From: Streptomyces sp. WZ-12
Lineage (GTDB): Bacteria; Actinomycetota; Actinomycetes; Streptomycetales; Streptomycetaceae
Assembly: GCF_028898845.1 (NCBI RefSeq)
Contig: NZ_CP118574.1
Location: 7,427,001 to 7,491,000, forward strand
Direction: 5' to 3'
DNA length: 64,000 nucleotides
This document shows, one piece after another, positions 15,971-23,668 of the stretch. How positions within the stretch are numbered: the stretch's first letter is position 1; every line of letters starts with the position of its first letter. The notes beneath the pieces were generated by a model. It did no database searches. It was given only the letters and a program-made list of their open reading frames with translations, and had not been told where the DNA came from. The position numbers were made by a program, and so were the translations under genes.

Positions 15971-17164
15971 CTACTCGCCGGGCGTCAGGCGCAGCGCGTG
16001 CAGGGCCACGGCGAGGTCGGCCACCGCGCGGGGGTCGCGGAGCGAGCGTTCCGTCAACTCCTCCAGCCTGTTGAGCCGGTAGCGGACGGTGTTGCGGTGG
16101 CAGAACAACAGGCGCGCCGCGGCGGCCGTGGAGCCGGCCGCCGCGAACCAGCACTCCAGGGTCTCCAGCAGCCGGTCCCGTTCGTCGGCGGGCAGCCGCA
16201 GCACGCCCTCCAGGGCGGCGCGGGCGATCCGTGCCGCCTCGTCCGGCGCCGCCGCCACCAGCAGGGCGGCGGGGCTGCTGTCGAAGCGGGCGATGCTCCC
16301 GGTGGGCCGGGCGCGGGCACCGGTGAGCGCCAGGCGGGCGAGCCGGAGCGCCCTGGGGGTCTCGCGCAGGTCCCGGTAGGCGGGGCTGATGCCTCCCCGG
16401 GTGGCGAGCGACCGCTCCAGGAGGCGCAGTACCGCGTCATCGGCGTCCGGGCGCGGCACGGCGACCACGCCGACGTGCAGGTCCGGCAACAGGCGCCAGG
16501 CCGAACGCAGTTGTTCGCCCCGGAGCCGGGCCTCGATCCCGGGCAGCGCCTCCCGACCGGGCCCCGGCACCTCCGCGGCCACCACGAGATAGGGCCCGCC
16601 GGTCGGCAGACCCAGTACGTCGGCGGCCTCCCATAGCGTCGTGCGGTCCGTGAGCAGCCCGGTGAACAGGGCCTCGACCATCGCCGAGCGCTCCCGCTCG
16701 CGTTGCAGCACCAGTTCGGAGACCTCCTCGCGGTACGCGTCGCTGGCCGAGGCCGCGAGGCCGCCGTTCACCCACCACGCGGCCAGCGACATGATCGTCT
16801 CGGTGGTGAGGCCCTCGGCGGCACGGGCCTCATCGGCGATCGCGGACCACAGCACCTCGGACCCGACGCGGTAGGCGTGCAGCAACTCCGCCAACGGGGT
16901 GCCCCGGCGAGCCCGTTCGCGGCCGGTGTCCCGGGCCGACGTCATGTCGCCGGTGTGGTCGTCGACGAGCTGCCGGAGCACCAGCTCGCAGTTGCGTCGG
17001 CAGGAGGCGGCCAACTCCTCGATGGGCACGTGCTCGTCGCGCCGGTAGTACGGCACCTCGGTGCGGATACGGCGGGCCATCCGGGCGCCCAGCTCCTCGG
17101 AGCGGGACAGCAACGAAGCCGCCACGGGGGCGATTTCGGGGGGTGCGTCGGGGGTGCGGCTCAT
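15971..17164 (-). CDS. PucR/CdaR-family transcriptional regulator
   Basis: 397 aa. The C-terminal PucR-type HTH is clear: LLFCHRNTVRYRLNRLEELT, followed by DLAVALHALRL. The N-terminal two-thirds is an all-helical sensor part (RRNCELVLRQL, then LAELLHAYRVGSEVLW) resembling the RsbRD/GGDEF-like region of this family. It lies between a convergent P450 gene and a divergent secreted esterase gene (178 bp between starts), so the esterase is the better candidate target. The ribosome binding site at ATG 17164 is poor. Confidence 0.88.
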   Translation of the reverse strand: MSRTPDAPPEIAPVAASLLSRSEELGARMARRIRTEVPYYRRDEHVPIEELAASCRRNCELVLRQLVDDHTGDMTSARDTGRERARRGTPLAELLHAYRVGSEVLWSAIADEARAAEGLTTETIMSLAAWWVNGGLAASASDAYREEVSELVLQRERERSAMVEALFTGLLTDRTTLWEAADVLGLPTGGPYLVVAAEVPGPGREALPGIEARLRGEQLRSAWRLLPDLHVGVVAVPRPDADDAVLRLLERSLATRGGISPAYRDLRETPRALRLARLALTGARARPTGSIARFDSSPAALLVAAAPDEAARIARAALEGVLRLPADERDRLLETLECWFAAAGSTAAAARLLFCHRNTVRYRLNRLEELTERSLRDPRAVADLAVALHALRLTPGE

Positions 17165-17341
17165 TCCCGCAGGTTACAAAGGGTGGTCCGGGGCGGGGGC
17201 GGTTGTGCCCTGGGACAACAGGGGCGGGTGTGGTGCTGTGCGTCGGCACATGGCCCCTGAGGTTTTCGAACGCCACGATACGAGGACGTTACCGGCCGGT
17301 ATCGGACCGCTTTCCCCGTGCTGCCTCCCGAAGGAGGAACC

Positions 17342-18262
17342 GTGCCCAGAGCCGCCACACCCCACAGGACACGCACCAGGAACACCAAGCGCACCCCGTC
17401 CCTACTGGCCGGTGCCGCGCTCCTCGCCTCGACCCTCACCGCGGCCGCCCTCCCGGCCTCCGCGCACGCCGCGACCCCGGTCGGCACCGGCAAGTACGTG
17501 GCGCTGGGGGACTCCTACGCCGCCGGCGCCGGCGTCCCCGGACAGTCCGCCGGCCTCTGCCTGCGCTCCGACCACAACTACGGACGCCTCGTCGCCGCGG
17601 CCCTCGCCCCGTCCTCGTACGCGGACAAGACCTGCGCCGGCGCCAAGGTGAGCGCGCTCACCACGCGCCAGACGGACCTCGGGATCGTCGTCAACGACCC
17701 CCAACTCGACGCCGTCACGCCCGACACGTCCCTGGTCACCCTCACCCTCGGCGGCAACGACCTGGGCACCTCCGACGTCGGCTTCGTCGATGTCGTGGCC
17801 GCCTGCATCGGGCTGTCCCTCACCAACCCGTTCGGCACGCCCTGCAAGAACTTCTACGGCGACACGCTCGACAAGCGGCTCGACTCCGCGGCGACCCGGC
17901 TGACCGACGGCCTGCGCAAGCTGTCCGCCAAGGCCCCCAACGCCAAGGTGATGGTCGTCGGTTACCCGGCCGTGCTCCCCGACGACCCGACGAGGTGCCT
18001 GGGCAAGATGCCCGCCACCACCGGCGATCTCCGCTTCCTGCGCTCCGTCCTCGGCGAACTCAACACCAAGGTGGCCAAGGCCGCCACCGCCGCGGGCGCC
18101 AGCTACGTCGACACCTTCGGCCCGACCAAGGGCCACGACGCCTGCTCCGCGAACCGCTGGGTCGAGGGCCTGCTGCCGACCTCGCCCGCCGTGCCGCTGC
18201 ACCCCAACGCCACCGGCGAACGCGTCATGGCGCAGGCGGTGTTGAAGGCGCTGGGGCGCTGA
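17342..18262 (+). CDS. Secreted SGNH/GDSL-type esterase or lipase
   Basis: 306 aa. GTG 17342 has AAGGAGG 5 bases upstream. The N-terminus is a long Sec/Tat-like signal: a basic stretch (RRT..HRTRTRNTKRT), a hydrophobic core, cleavage near ASAHA-AT. SGNH blocks are present: nucleophile Ser in YVALGDSYAAGAG, Gly/Asn in LTLGGNDLG, and catalytic His in PLHPNATGERV near the C-terminus. Six Cys residues in the mature part could form disulfides, as in Streptomyces extracellular lipases. It acts outside the cell on ester substrates. Divergent from the PucR-type regulator. Confidence 0.92.
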   Translation: MPRAATPHRTRTRNTKRTPSLLAGAALLASTLTAAALPASAHAATPVGTGKYVALGDSYAAGAGVPGQSAGLCLRSDHNYGRLVAAALAPSSYADKTCAGAKVSALTTRQTDLGIVVNDPQLDAVTPDTSLVTLTLGGNDLGTSDVGFVDVVAACIGLSLTNPFGTPCKNFYGDTLDKRLDSAATRLTDGLRKLSAKAPNAKVMVVGYPAVLPDDPTRCLGKMPATTGDLRFLRSVLGELNTKVAKAATAAGASYVDTFGPTKGHDACSANRWVEGLLPTSPAVPLHPNATGERVMAQAVLKALGR

Positions 18263-18288
18263 ACGACGTAAGGCGTAGACGCGTCGGG

Positions 18289-18320
18289 CGCGGGGGTCGG
18301 GCACCAGCTCGGCCCCCGCG
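18289..18320. terminator. Hairpin between convergent genes
   Basis: CGCGGGGGTCG (18289-18299) pairs with CGGCCCCCGCG (18310-18320) with one G-U pair, around a 10-base loop. It sits between the esterase gene and the convergent gene at 18352, where a bidirectional terminator is expected. No T-tract, as usual in Streptomyces. Confidence 0.55.
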
Positions 18321-18351
18321 TCGTGCGCCAGCGCGGCCCCGCGCCGCCGCC

Positions 18352-18930
18352 TCACCCCTCGGCGCGCGCCGGGAAGCCGACGACCCAGTCGCCGCGTACC
18401 TCCCAGGTGCCGCCGTCGGGCAGCGCACCGCGCAGTCCGTGGAGCGCTCCGGGGCCGGCCAGAGCCGGGACGCGGGGGTCGTGGAGCGCGGCGAAGGCGA
18501 AGCTGCGGGCGGGGTCCCAGTCGGTGCTGTGCCGCAGCCGGCGGGCCAACTGCACGAAGCCGTACGGGGCCGCGGCGATCACCCAGGCGTCCGGGCGCTG
18601 AGCGGTCAGCCGGCGGGCCGGGCGCAGCCAGGAGGCCGCCGTCTCGGGCCAGTCGACCGCCGCCAGGACGGCGCCGCCGCGGGCCTCCCAGGCTTCGACG
18701 AAGGCCGCGCCCGCGGCCACCGACGCGGCATCCCGCCCGTGCCCGACCACCACGCTCCCGATCCGGGCCCGCGGCGCGGTCAACAGGGCCATGAGGGCGG
18801 CGAGTTCGGCGGGGGTGTGCGGGGCGGGGGCCGGCAGCTCGCCGTAGGCGGCGCGCTCGACCGGGCCGAGGAGGGGGGAGCGGGGGGAGTCGGCGAAGTC
18901 GGGGAACGCGTCGGGTCGGCTGGGGTCCAT
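18352..18930 (-). CDS. Periplasmic-binding-fold protein without signal peptide
   Basis: 192 aa, no signal peptide, no membrane span. The middle part reads like one lobe of a branched-chain amino acid-type binding protein: RIGSVVVGHGRDAASVAAGA, FVEAWEARGGAVLAAVDWPE, then PDAWVIAAAPYGFVQLARRL. It is far shorter than a transporter binding protein, so a cytoplasmic sensor or carrier role is possible. Its ATG shares one base with the stop codon of the Ada-type gene upstream, so the two are coupled. Third gene of the AlkB-like, Ada-like, binding-fold operon. Function unknown. Confidence 0.65.
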   Translation of the reverse strand: MDPSRPDAFPDFADSPRSPLLGPVERAAYGELPAPAPHTPAELAALMALLTAPRARIGSVVVGHGRDAASVAAGAAFVEAWEARGGAVLAAVDWPETAASWLRPARRLTAQRPDAWVIAAAPYGFVQLARRLRHSTDWDPARSFAFAALHDPRVPALAGPGALHGLRGALPDGGTWEVRGDWVVGFPARAEG

Positions 18931-19259
18931 CAGGGGGCTCCGGGGGTGGGGTGCTCGTGGGCGCCGCTGTCCAGTCGGGTCCGGGTATCGGTGCGGGCGG
19001 CCTTCCACCGGGCGTGGGCGTCGGGCAGGCACACCGCGCACGGCCGGTAACCGGCGGCGCGGGCGGTGGCCTCGTCGGCGAAGAACACCCGGTCCCGTAC
19101 GTAACCGCCGCGGGCCAGCGCCCGTTGCGCCGAGGGGCAGTCCAACCGTCCGTACAGCCGGGCGCGCCGGTGCCCACCGAGCGTGCCGGGCACCGGGCTG
19201 CAGTACGGCAGCCCGTCGGCCCCCACCAGCCGGTACCCGCTCCGGTGCGCCGCCGTCAT
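18930..19259 (-). CDS. Ada-type metal-binding domain protein
   Basis: 109 aa. Carries a block like the N-terminal domain of Ada: RLDCPSAQR (Cys41), YVRDRVFFADEATARAAGY, then RPCAVCLP (Cys74, Cys77); a further Cys20 lies in LPYCSPVPG. In Ada these cysteines hold zinc, and one accepts a methyl group from DNA methyl phosphotriesters. Here there is no AraC domain and no methyltransferase domain, so it is a stand-alone zinc domain. The ATG overlaps the upstream oxygenase stop (ATGA) and the TGA overlaps the next ATG, so all three genes are coupled. Role in alkylation response is inferred. Confidence 0.8.
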   Translation of the reverse strand: MTAAHRSGYRLVGADGLPYCSPVPGTLGGHRRARLYGRLDCPSAQRALARGGYVRDRVFFADEATARAAGYRPCAVCLPDAHARWKAARTDTRTRLDSGAHEHPTPGAP

Positions 19260-20020
19260 GACGCGTCGTGGAAGACCAGCCCCAGCGCGTGGCGGCGGCC
19301 CGAGCGCAGGGTGCTCACCCCGTGCCGCATCGCGCCCGCGGACCAGCCCCGCTTGGAGCGCACCGGCCGGTCCCGGGTGGTGAACACCAGCCCGTGTCCC
19401 TGCGGCAGCGGCACCGCGGTGCCCCGGGACTGGGCCCGGGCCCGCTGCTCCACGAGCAGGAACTCGCCGCCGGTGTAGTCCGTGCCGTACGCGTCCAGCC
19501 CGATGACGACCTGGAGGGGGAAGACCATCTCCCCGAAGACATCGCGGTGCAGGGCGTTCCAATCGCCCGGCTCGTAGCGCAGCAGGATCTGCGCCGAGCG
19601 GTCCTGCCCGGCCTCGTGGCACGCGGCCAGCCAGGCGTCGAGGTCGTCGGGCCAGGGGGCCGGACGGTCCAGCCGCGCGCTCCAGTCCCGGGCCACCGCC
19701 AGCAGCGGCGGATACAGGGCCGCGCGCAACGCCGCTACCAGCGGCGGTAGTTGGTGCGTGAAGTAGCGGTAGGTGCCGGAGCCGAAGCGGTACCTGGCCA
19801 TGTCCACCGTCGTGCGGAAGGCGTCGGTCCGCTCGTACAGGCCGGCGATCTCCCGGCACTGCGCCGGCGTGAGCAGCCGCGGGGTGAGGGCGCAGCCGAG
19901 CTCGTCCAACTCCTGGGCCACGGCGGCCCAGTCGGCCCCCGCCACGCGCCGCCGGACGCCCTCGACGGCGACGTCGGCGGCGGTGGCGACGGAGGTGTCG
20001 GTGACGGCGTCGGTGGTCAT
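19256..20020 (-). CDS. 2-oxoglutarate/Fe(II) oxygenase, AlkB-like
   Basis: 254 aa. C-terminal half shows the jelly-roll ligands: His and Asp in NALHRDVFGE, distal His in AGAMRHGVSTL, and the 2-oxoglutarate-binding Arg in SGRRHALGLVFH. GGEFLLVEQRARAQSRG and PLPQGHGLVFTTRDRPV complete the fold, which resembles AlkB and prolyl-4-hydroxylase-like enzymes. Adjacent coupled genes encode an Ada-type domain and a binding-fold protein, so oxidative demethylation of alkylated nucleic acid is the best guess. ATG 20020 follows GAGGAGG. First gene of the operon. Confidence 0.85.
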   Translation of the reverse strand: MTTDAVTDTSVATAADVAVEGVRRRVAGADWAAVAQELDELGCALTPRLLTPAQCREIAGLYERTDAFRTTVDMARYRFGSGTYRYFTHQLPPLVAALRAALYPPLLAVARDWSARLDRPAPWPDDLDAWLAACHEAGQDRSAQILLRYEPGDWNALHRDVFGEMVFPLQVVIGLDAYGTDYTGGEFLLVEQRARAQSRGTAVPLPQGHGLVFTTRDRPVRSKRGWSAGAMRHGVSTLRSGRRHALGLVFHDAS

Positions 20021-20346
20021 CCGTGCCTCCTCGGTGCCCGATCGGCGGCCGACTGCCGGGCCGGGGGACGGTGGTGTGCGGTGCGGTGCGTGGTCATGGC
20101 GGGCCCTCGGGAGTGGTTCTGGTCTCGGGGCCCACTCTGCTCCCTTCCGGCATCGGAATCCGGCGGAAATCGGACGTCGCACTGGCGTGGCGTGGCGCGG
20201 GGCGGGCCGCCCTTGAAACGGACGGCCCCGAACCGGCCACCCCGAACCGGCCACCCCCTGAACGGACCGCCGAACCGTTTCCTTCCCGCCGGCCCGCCGT
20301 TGGTCCCGGCGTCGGTAGTTCCGCCTCCCACGAAGGGCACGTCATC
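20021..20346. other. Intergenic region with a 14-bp tandem repeat
   Basis: 326 bp without a gene, upstream of the AlkB-like gene (left) and the small secreted protein (right). CCCCGAACCGGCCA is present twice in tandem at 20226-20239 and 20240-20253, with looser relatives on either side. No promoter could be placed with confidence. Confidence 0.4.
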
Positions 20347-20664
20347 ATGCGTCTGTTCCGTCCACTAGCCGTCGGTCTCGGCGGGCTCGCCCTGGCCCTC
20401 ACCCTCCCCGCCGGCGCGGCGCTCGCCTCCAACGGGACGTTCACCTGGCTGGGACCGGGGGGCAAGGCGTACTCGCTCCAGAACCCGCCGGACAACCGGT
20501 GCCTCGACATGAGCCAGGAGGCCCGTGGGGCCCGCAACGCGCTGAAGCAGCCGGCGGCCGTCTACTCCGGCAAGCGCTGCAGGGGACACGAGACGCAGCT
20601 CGCCCCGGGCACGGTGGCCCCCTCGGGCGCCCGCTTCGCCAGCGTCGTCTTCAACCCCCGCTAA
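20347..20664 (+). CDS. Small secreted protein of unknown function
   Basis: 105 aa. Signal peptide: MRLFRPLAVGLGGLALALTL followed by PAGAALAS, cleavage likely after ALA. The mature part is about 75 residues with two cysteines (NRCLDM and GKRCRG) that could form one disulfide; no known domain is recognised. Coding character is good. AAGGGC lies upstream of ATG 20347. Its stop codon overlaps that of the short opposite-strand gene at 20661. Confidence 0.75.
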   Translation: MRLFRPLAVGLGGLALALTLPAGAALASNGTFTWLGPGGKAYSLQNPPDNRCLDMSQEARGARNALKQPAAVYSGKRCRGHETQLAPGTVAPSGARFASVVFNPR

Positions 20665-20894
20665 ACCCACCGGCCCACCGTCGCTCCCCGGCCCGCCACC
20701 GTTGCGCGGTGACGGGCCGGGGCCATGAGCTGGCGCAGGGCCCGCATGCCGCCGCCGTCGAGCTGGAAGACGCCGAACGTGTCGCCCCCGGCGCGCAGTT
20801 GGTAGGTCCTGACGTCGTCCAGCGGGCTGAGCACGGCCACGGATGACCGACCGCGCAACGGGTAGAGGGCGACGGTGATCTTGTGAACAACCAT
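20661..20894 (-). CDS. Short hypothetical protein
   Basis: 77 aa. The sequence has the codon bias of a real gene (VALYPLRGRSSVAVLSPLDD, then GVFQLDGGGMRALRQLMAPA) but no recognised domain. The start is uncertain: ATG 20894 lacks a ribosome binding site and the frame is open upstream. It lies between a convergent small secreted protein and a divergent LysR gene. Could be spurious. Confidence 0.45.
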   Translation of the reverse strand: MVVHKITVALYPLRGRSSVAVLSPLDDVRTYQLRAGGDTFGVFQLDGGGMRALRQLMAPARHRATVAGRGATVGRWV

Positions 20895-21129
20895 TCGTTG
20901 TGCATGTCGTCGTCGAGCCGCCGTGGACCGACAGGGGCGTGGCACCCGCTCCGCGCCCCGCGCGCCATCGCCCCGACGCCCATCTGACCAGTGCATACGC
21001 GCAACTTGCCGCCGTCCGGCCCGGGAGCCCCGTTGGCGACCGCCATCAAAGCGGGCACCCACCCGGCAGATCAAACAGCCAACGGCCCGACGAGCCACAA
21101 CCATCCGCTGTGGCGCTAGGGTGGGCGCC

Positions 21130-22077
21130 GTGGACCTCAACGCCGTGCGCACCTTCGTCGCGGTCGCGGAGACGGGCCAGTTCCAGAAGGCCGCCGTGGA
21201 CCTCTCGCTGACCCAGCAGGCCGTCTCCAAGCGCGTCGGTGCCCTGGAGACGGAGCTCGGGGTGCGGCTGTTCACCCGCACCGCGCGCGGCGCCGGCCTC
21301 ACCATCGACGGGCAGGCGTTCCTGCCGCACGCCCGCGCCCTGCTCCAGGCCGAGGAGCGGGCCGCCGCCTCCGTCCGGCCCGGCAGCCGCGCCCTGCGCG
21401 TCGATGTGATCGGTCGGCGGGTCGCCCCGGCCGGGCTGCTGCGCGCCTTCCACCGCGCCCACCCCGGGACCGCCCTCGACGTCGTCACGCTCTTCGACGC
21501 CGACGAGGCGGTCGCCGCCGTCCACAGCGGGGCGATCGACGCCGCCTTCCGGGCCGTCACCATGCCGGGCCGGCAACTCCCCGACGACGTCCGGTCGGTC
21601 CCGGTGTTCGACGAGCCGCTCCAGTTGTGCGTCGGTCCGGCCCACGCGTTCGCCACCGCCCCGTCGGTCCCCCTGCCCGACCTCGCCGGCCACCGCATCT
21701 GGATGCCCGGGAACGCCCCCGGTACGGAGTGGGGCGCCTACTACGACGACCTCGCCGCCGCGTTCGGCCTGACCGTCGACACCATCGGGCCCGACTTCGG
21801 CGTGGAGGCCCTCCTCGACGCCATCGCGGACTCCACGACGCTGGTGAGCATCTTCGGCGCACGGACCCCGCTGGTCTGGCCCGCCGGCCACGACCTGCGG
21901 CGCATCCCGTTGCGCGACCCGATCCCGGTGTACCCGCACTCCCTGGTCTGGCGCGCCGACAACCCCCATCCCGGGCTCGCCGCGCTCCGCGACCACCTCG
22001 CCGGCCTGCGCCCGAAGCGGCCCGACGGCGAGCTGTGGCTGCCCAGTTGGGCGGAGTCGACCGCGTCGCTGGAGTAG
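21130..22077 (+). CDS. LysR-family transcriptional regulator
   Basis: 315 aa from GTG 21130. HTH: FQKAAVDLSLTQQAVSKRVG, then LETELGVRLFTRTARGAGLT. The effector domain follows from about residue 85 and ends with LVWRADNPHPGLAALRDHL. A -10-like TAGGGT (21117-21122) sits 7 bases before the GTG with no ribosome binding site, suggesting a leaderless transcript. No clear target gene is divergent from it; the short gene at 20661-20894 is the only candidate. Its inducer is unknown. Confidence 0.88.
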   Translation: MDLNAVRTFVAVAETGQFQKAAVDLSLTQQAVSKRVGALETELGVRLFTRTARGAGLTIDGQAFLPHARALLQAEERAAASVRPGSRALRVDVIGRRVAPAGLLRAFHRAHPGTALDVVTLFDADEAVAAVHSGAIDAAFRAVTMPGRQLPDDVRSVPVFDEPLQLCVGPAHAFATAPSVPLPDLAGHRIWMPGNAPGTEWGAYYDDLAAAFGLTVDTIGPDFGVEALLDAIADSTTLVSIFGARTPLVWPAGHDLRRIPLRDPIPVYPHSLVWRADNPHPGLAALRDHLAGLRPKRPDGELWLPSWAESTASLE

Positions 22078-22078
22078 G

Positions 22079-22107
22079 CCGACGGGGGCGGCGGCGCGCC
22101 CCGTCGG
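22079..22107. terminator. Hairpin terminator between convergent LysR and GNAT genes
   Basis: CCGACGGGG (22079-22087) and CCCCGTCGG (22099-22107) form a perfect 9-bp stem with an 11-base loop, immediately after the LysR stop codon and before the convergent GNAT gene. A bidirectional terminator is likely. Confidence 0.65.
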
Positions 22108-22125
22108 GCGCCTTCCGGTGCGCGC

Positions 22126-23070
22126 CTACGGGGCGAGCTCCTCCCGGACCAGTTCCTCCCGCCCGAGCTCCTTCCGGAAGACCGTGGAGCTCTGGCTGAC
22201 CGTCATGCCCACCCGTAGGTAGAGGTCGAGCGCGCCGGTGTCCGAGTGGGTCCACAGCGTGCAGTTCCGTCGGCCGTGCCGGTGGAAGGCGCGGAACGCC
22301 TGGCGCAGCAGCAGCCGGGCGATGCCCCGGTCGCGGTGGTCGCGGCGGACGGCGACCTGTTCGAGATGGCCGCCGTCCGCGTCCGGCAGGTCCAACGCGA
22401 GGACGGCGCCGACCAGTTGGCCGTCGACCAGCGCCACCGCCGAGCAGTCGGCGGCGAAGGCGGCCCGGTCGACGGTGTGCCGGGCCCACTCCTCGTAGGA
22501 CCGGCGGCGCGGCTGCCACGCGGCGAACGCGTCCTCGACCAGTCGGTGCACCGCCCGCGCGTCCCCGGAGTCGAACGGCCGGACCGTGACGCCCGCCGGG
22601 GGCCCGGGCACCGCCGGCTCCTCGGCCATCGCGTACGTCAACTCCCAGGCCGCGACCAGCGGTTGGTAGTCGCGGGAGCGCAGCAGCGCCGCGGCGGGCC
22701 GGTCGGTGTCCGGCACGGTCTGCACGATCGCCTCGCTCCCGGCCCGACGGGCCCGCGCCTCGGCCCAGTCCAGCAGCGCGGCCCCCAGCCCGCGGCCCCG
22801 GTGCGCGGGGTGCACGTCCACCTCGGACCGCCGGTTCACCCAGGCCCGGGCGGGCAGCCGCCCCGCCCGGTCGTGGACCACCAGAGTGTCCAACTCCGGT
22901 ATCAGGCCGGGGCGGTTGAGGTCGGCGGCGATGCCGCCGGGATCGGTCTGCGCCCGGTCGTGCAGCGCGCGTTCGCACTCCGTGACCAGGGCGTGCAGGG
23001 CGTCGACGTCGTCGGCGGTCGCCGGCCGGCCCTGGTGGTCGGCGGGCAGCGCCGGCGGCGGATGCGGCAC
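22126..23070 (-). CDS. Tandem GNAT-domain acetyltransferase
   Basis: 314 aa with two GNAT domains. The first has the acetyl-CoA loop VHPAHRGRGLGAALLDWAEA; the second has VAVRRDHRDRGIARLLLRQA followed by THSDTGALDLYLRVGM. The layout is like mycothiol synthase (MshD), in which only the C-terminal domain is catalytic, but orthology is not established. The C-terminus ends in a repeated RKELGREELVREELAP tail. The start ATG 23070 is 3 bp after the stop of the gene at 23074, so they form an operon. Confidence 0.85.
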   Translation of the reverse strand: MPHPPPALPADHQGRPATADDVDALHALVTECERALHDRAQTDPGGIAADLNRPGLIPELDTLVVHDRAGRLPARAWVNRRSEVDVHPAHRGRGLGAALLDWAEARARRAGSEAIVQTVPDTDRPAAALLRSRDYQPLVAAWELTYAMAEEPAVPGPPAGVTVRPFDSGDARAVHRLVEDAFAAWQPRRRSYEEWARHTVDRAAFAADCSAVALVDGQLVGAVLALDLPDADGGHLEQVAVRRDHRDRGIARLLLRQAFRAFHRHGRRNCTLWTHSDTGALDLYLRVGMTVSQSSTVFRKELGREELVREELAP

Positions 23071-23073
23071 CGC

Positions 23074-23526
23074 TCAGTCCGTCGCGGGGTCGGCGGTGCG
23101 GCCGACCAGGCGCTCGTAGCGCTGCCGGGCGGCCTGCGGGGTGCCGAGCCCGAGGCCGAACGAGATCTCCTGCCAGGTCATCCCGCGCCCGCGCGCCATC
23201 TGGAGCAGCCCGGCCTCCAGTTCGTCCATCTCCCCGCGCACCAGCGGCACCAGGCTGAGCGCGGCGGTCACGTCGGCCCGGTCCACCTCCGGCTCCCCCT
23301 CGTGGAGTTGGGCCGCCCCGCTGAGCAGGAACGACACCAGCCGGACGGCCTCGTGGGGGCCGAGCACGGCCGGGTGGACCTGGCGCCGGCGCTGCTCGTC
23401 GCTGCCGGCGTGCCGCTCGGCGATCCGGAACAGCGAGGCGGCGGCCCGGTGCGCCCGCGCCTGCCCGGGATCGGGGGGAGTGAAGGGGTCGGCGGACGAG
23501 GCTGACTGCTCTGACGTCGATGACAT
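23074..23526 (-). CDS. HTH-containing hypothetical protein
   Basis: 150 aa. Residues after about 105 resemble a sigma-70 region 4-like or XRE-like helix-turn-helix: GRGMTWQEISFGLGLGTPQA, then ARQRYERLV. The N-terminal half is helical without recognised domain. ATG 23526 is preferred over the upstream start at 23562: on the reverse strand TTGACA (23557-23562), 18 bases, CATCCT (23533-23538) and 6 bases lead straight to it, a leaderless promoter. Upstream partner of the tandem GNAT gene in one transcript. Confidence 0.75.
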   Translation of the reverse strand: MSSTSEQSASSADPFTPPDPGQARAHRAAASLFRIAERHAGSDEQRRRQVHPAVLGPHEAVRLVSFLLSGAAQLHEGEPEVDRADVTAALSLVPLVRGEMDELEAGLLQMARGRGMTWQEISFGLGLGTPQAARQRYERLVGRTADPATD

Positions 23527-23562
23527 GACGTCAGGATGCGGGGCGACACCATCCACTGTCAA
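23527..23562 (-). promoter_or_regulatory. Leaderless promoter with TGACGTCA palindrome
   Basis: On the minus strand: -35 TTGACA, 18-base spacer, -10 CATCCT, 6 bases, ATG. The perfect palindrome TGACGTCA overlaps the start codon (23526-23533). The promoter of the ribbon-helix-helix gene at 13034 has the same geometry and the same GACGTCATG junction. Confidence 0.55.
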
Positions 23563-23668
23563 GGAAGTGTTGTAAACAAAGTGTTCAATGGTGGTGGGCG
23601 TTCAACGGCGTCTCGGGCCCGTTTCCGGCCCGGTCGCCGCCCCGGGGGCGGGGTCCTACCCTCGGGGT

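Noticed and set aside
14693..18262. Secondary-metabolite gene cluster around the P450
   Set aside because: No PKS, NRPS, terpene cyclase or RiPP gene is in the neighbourhood.
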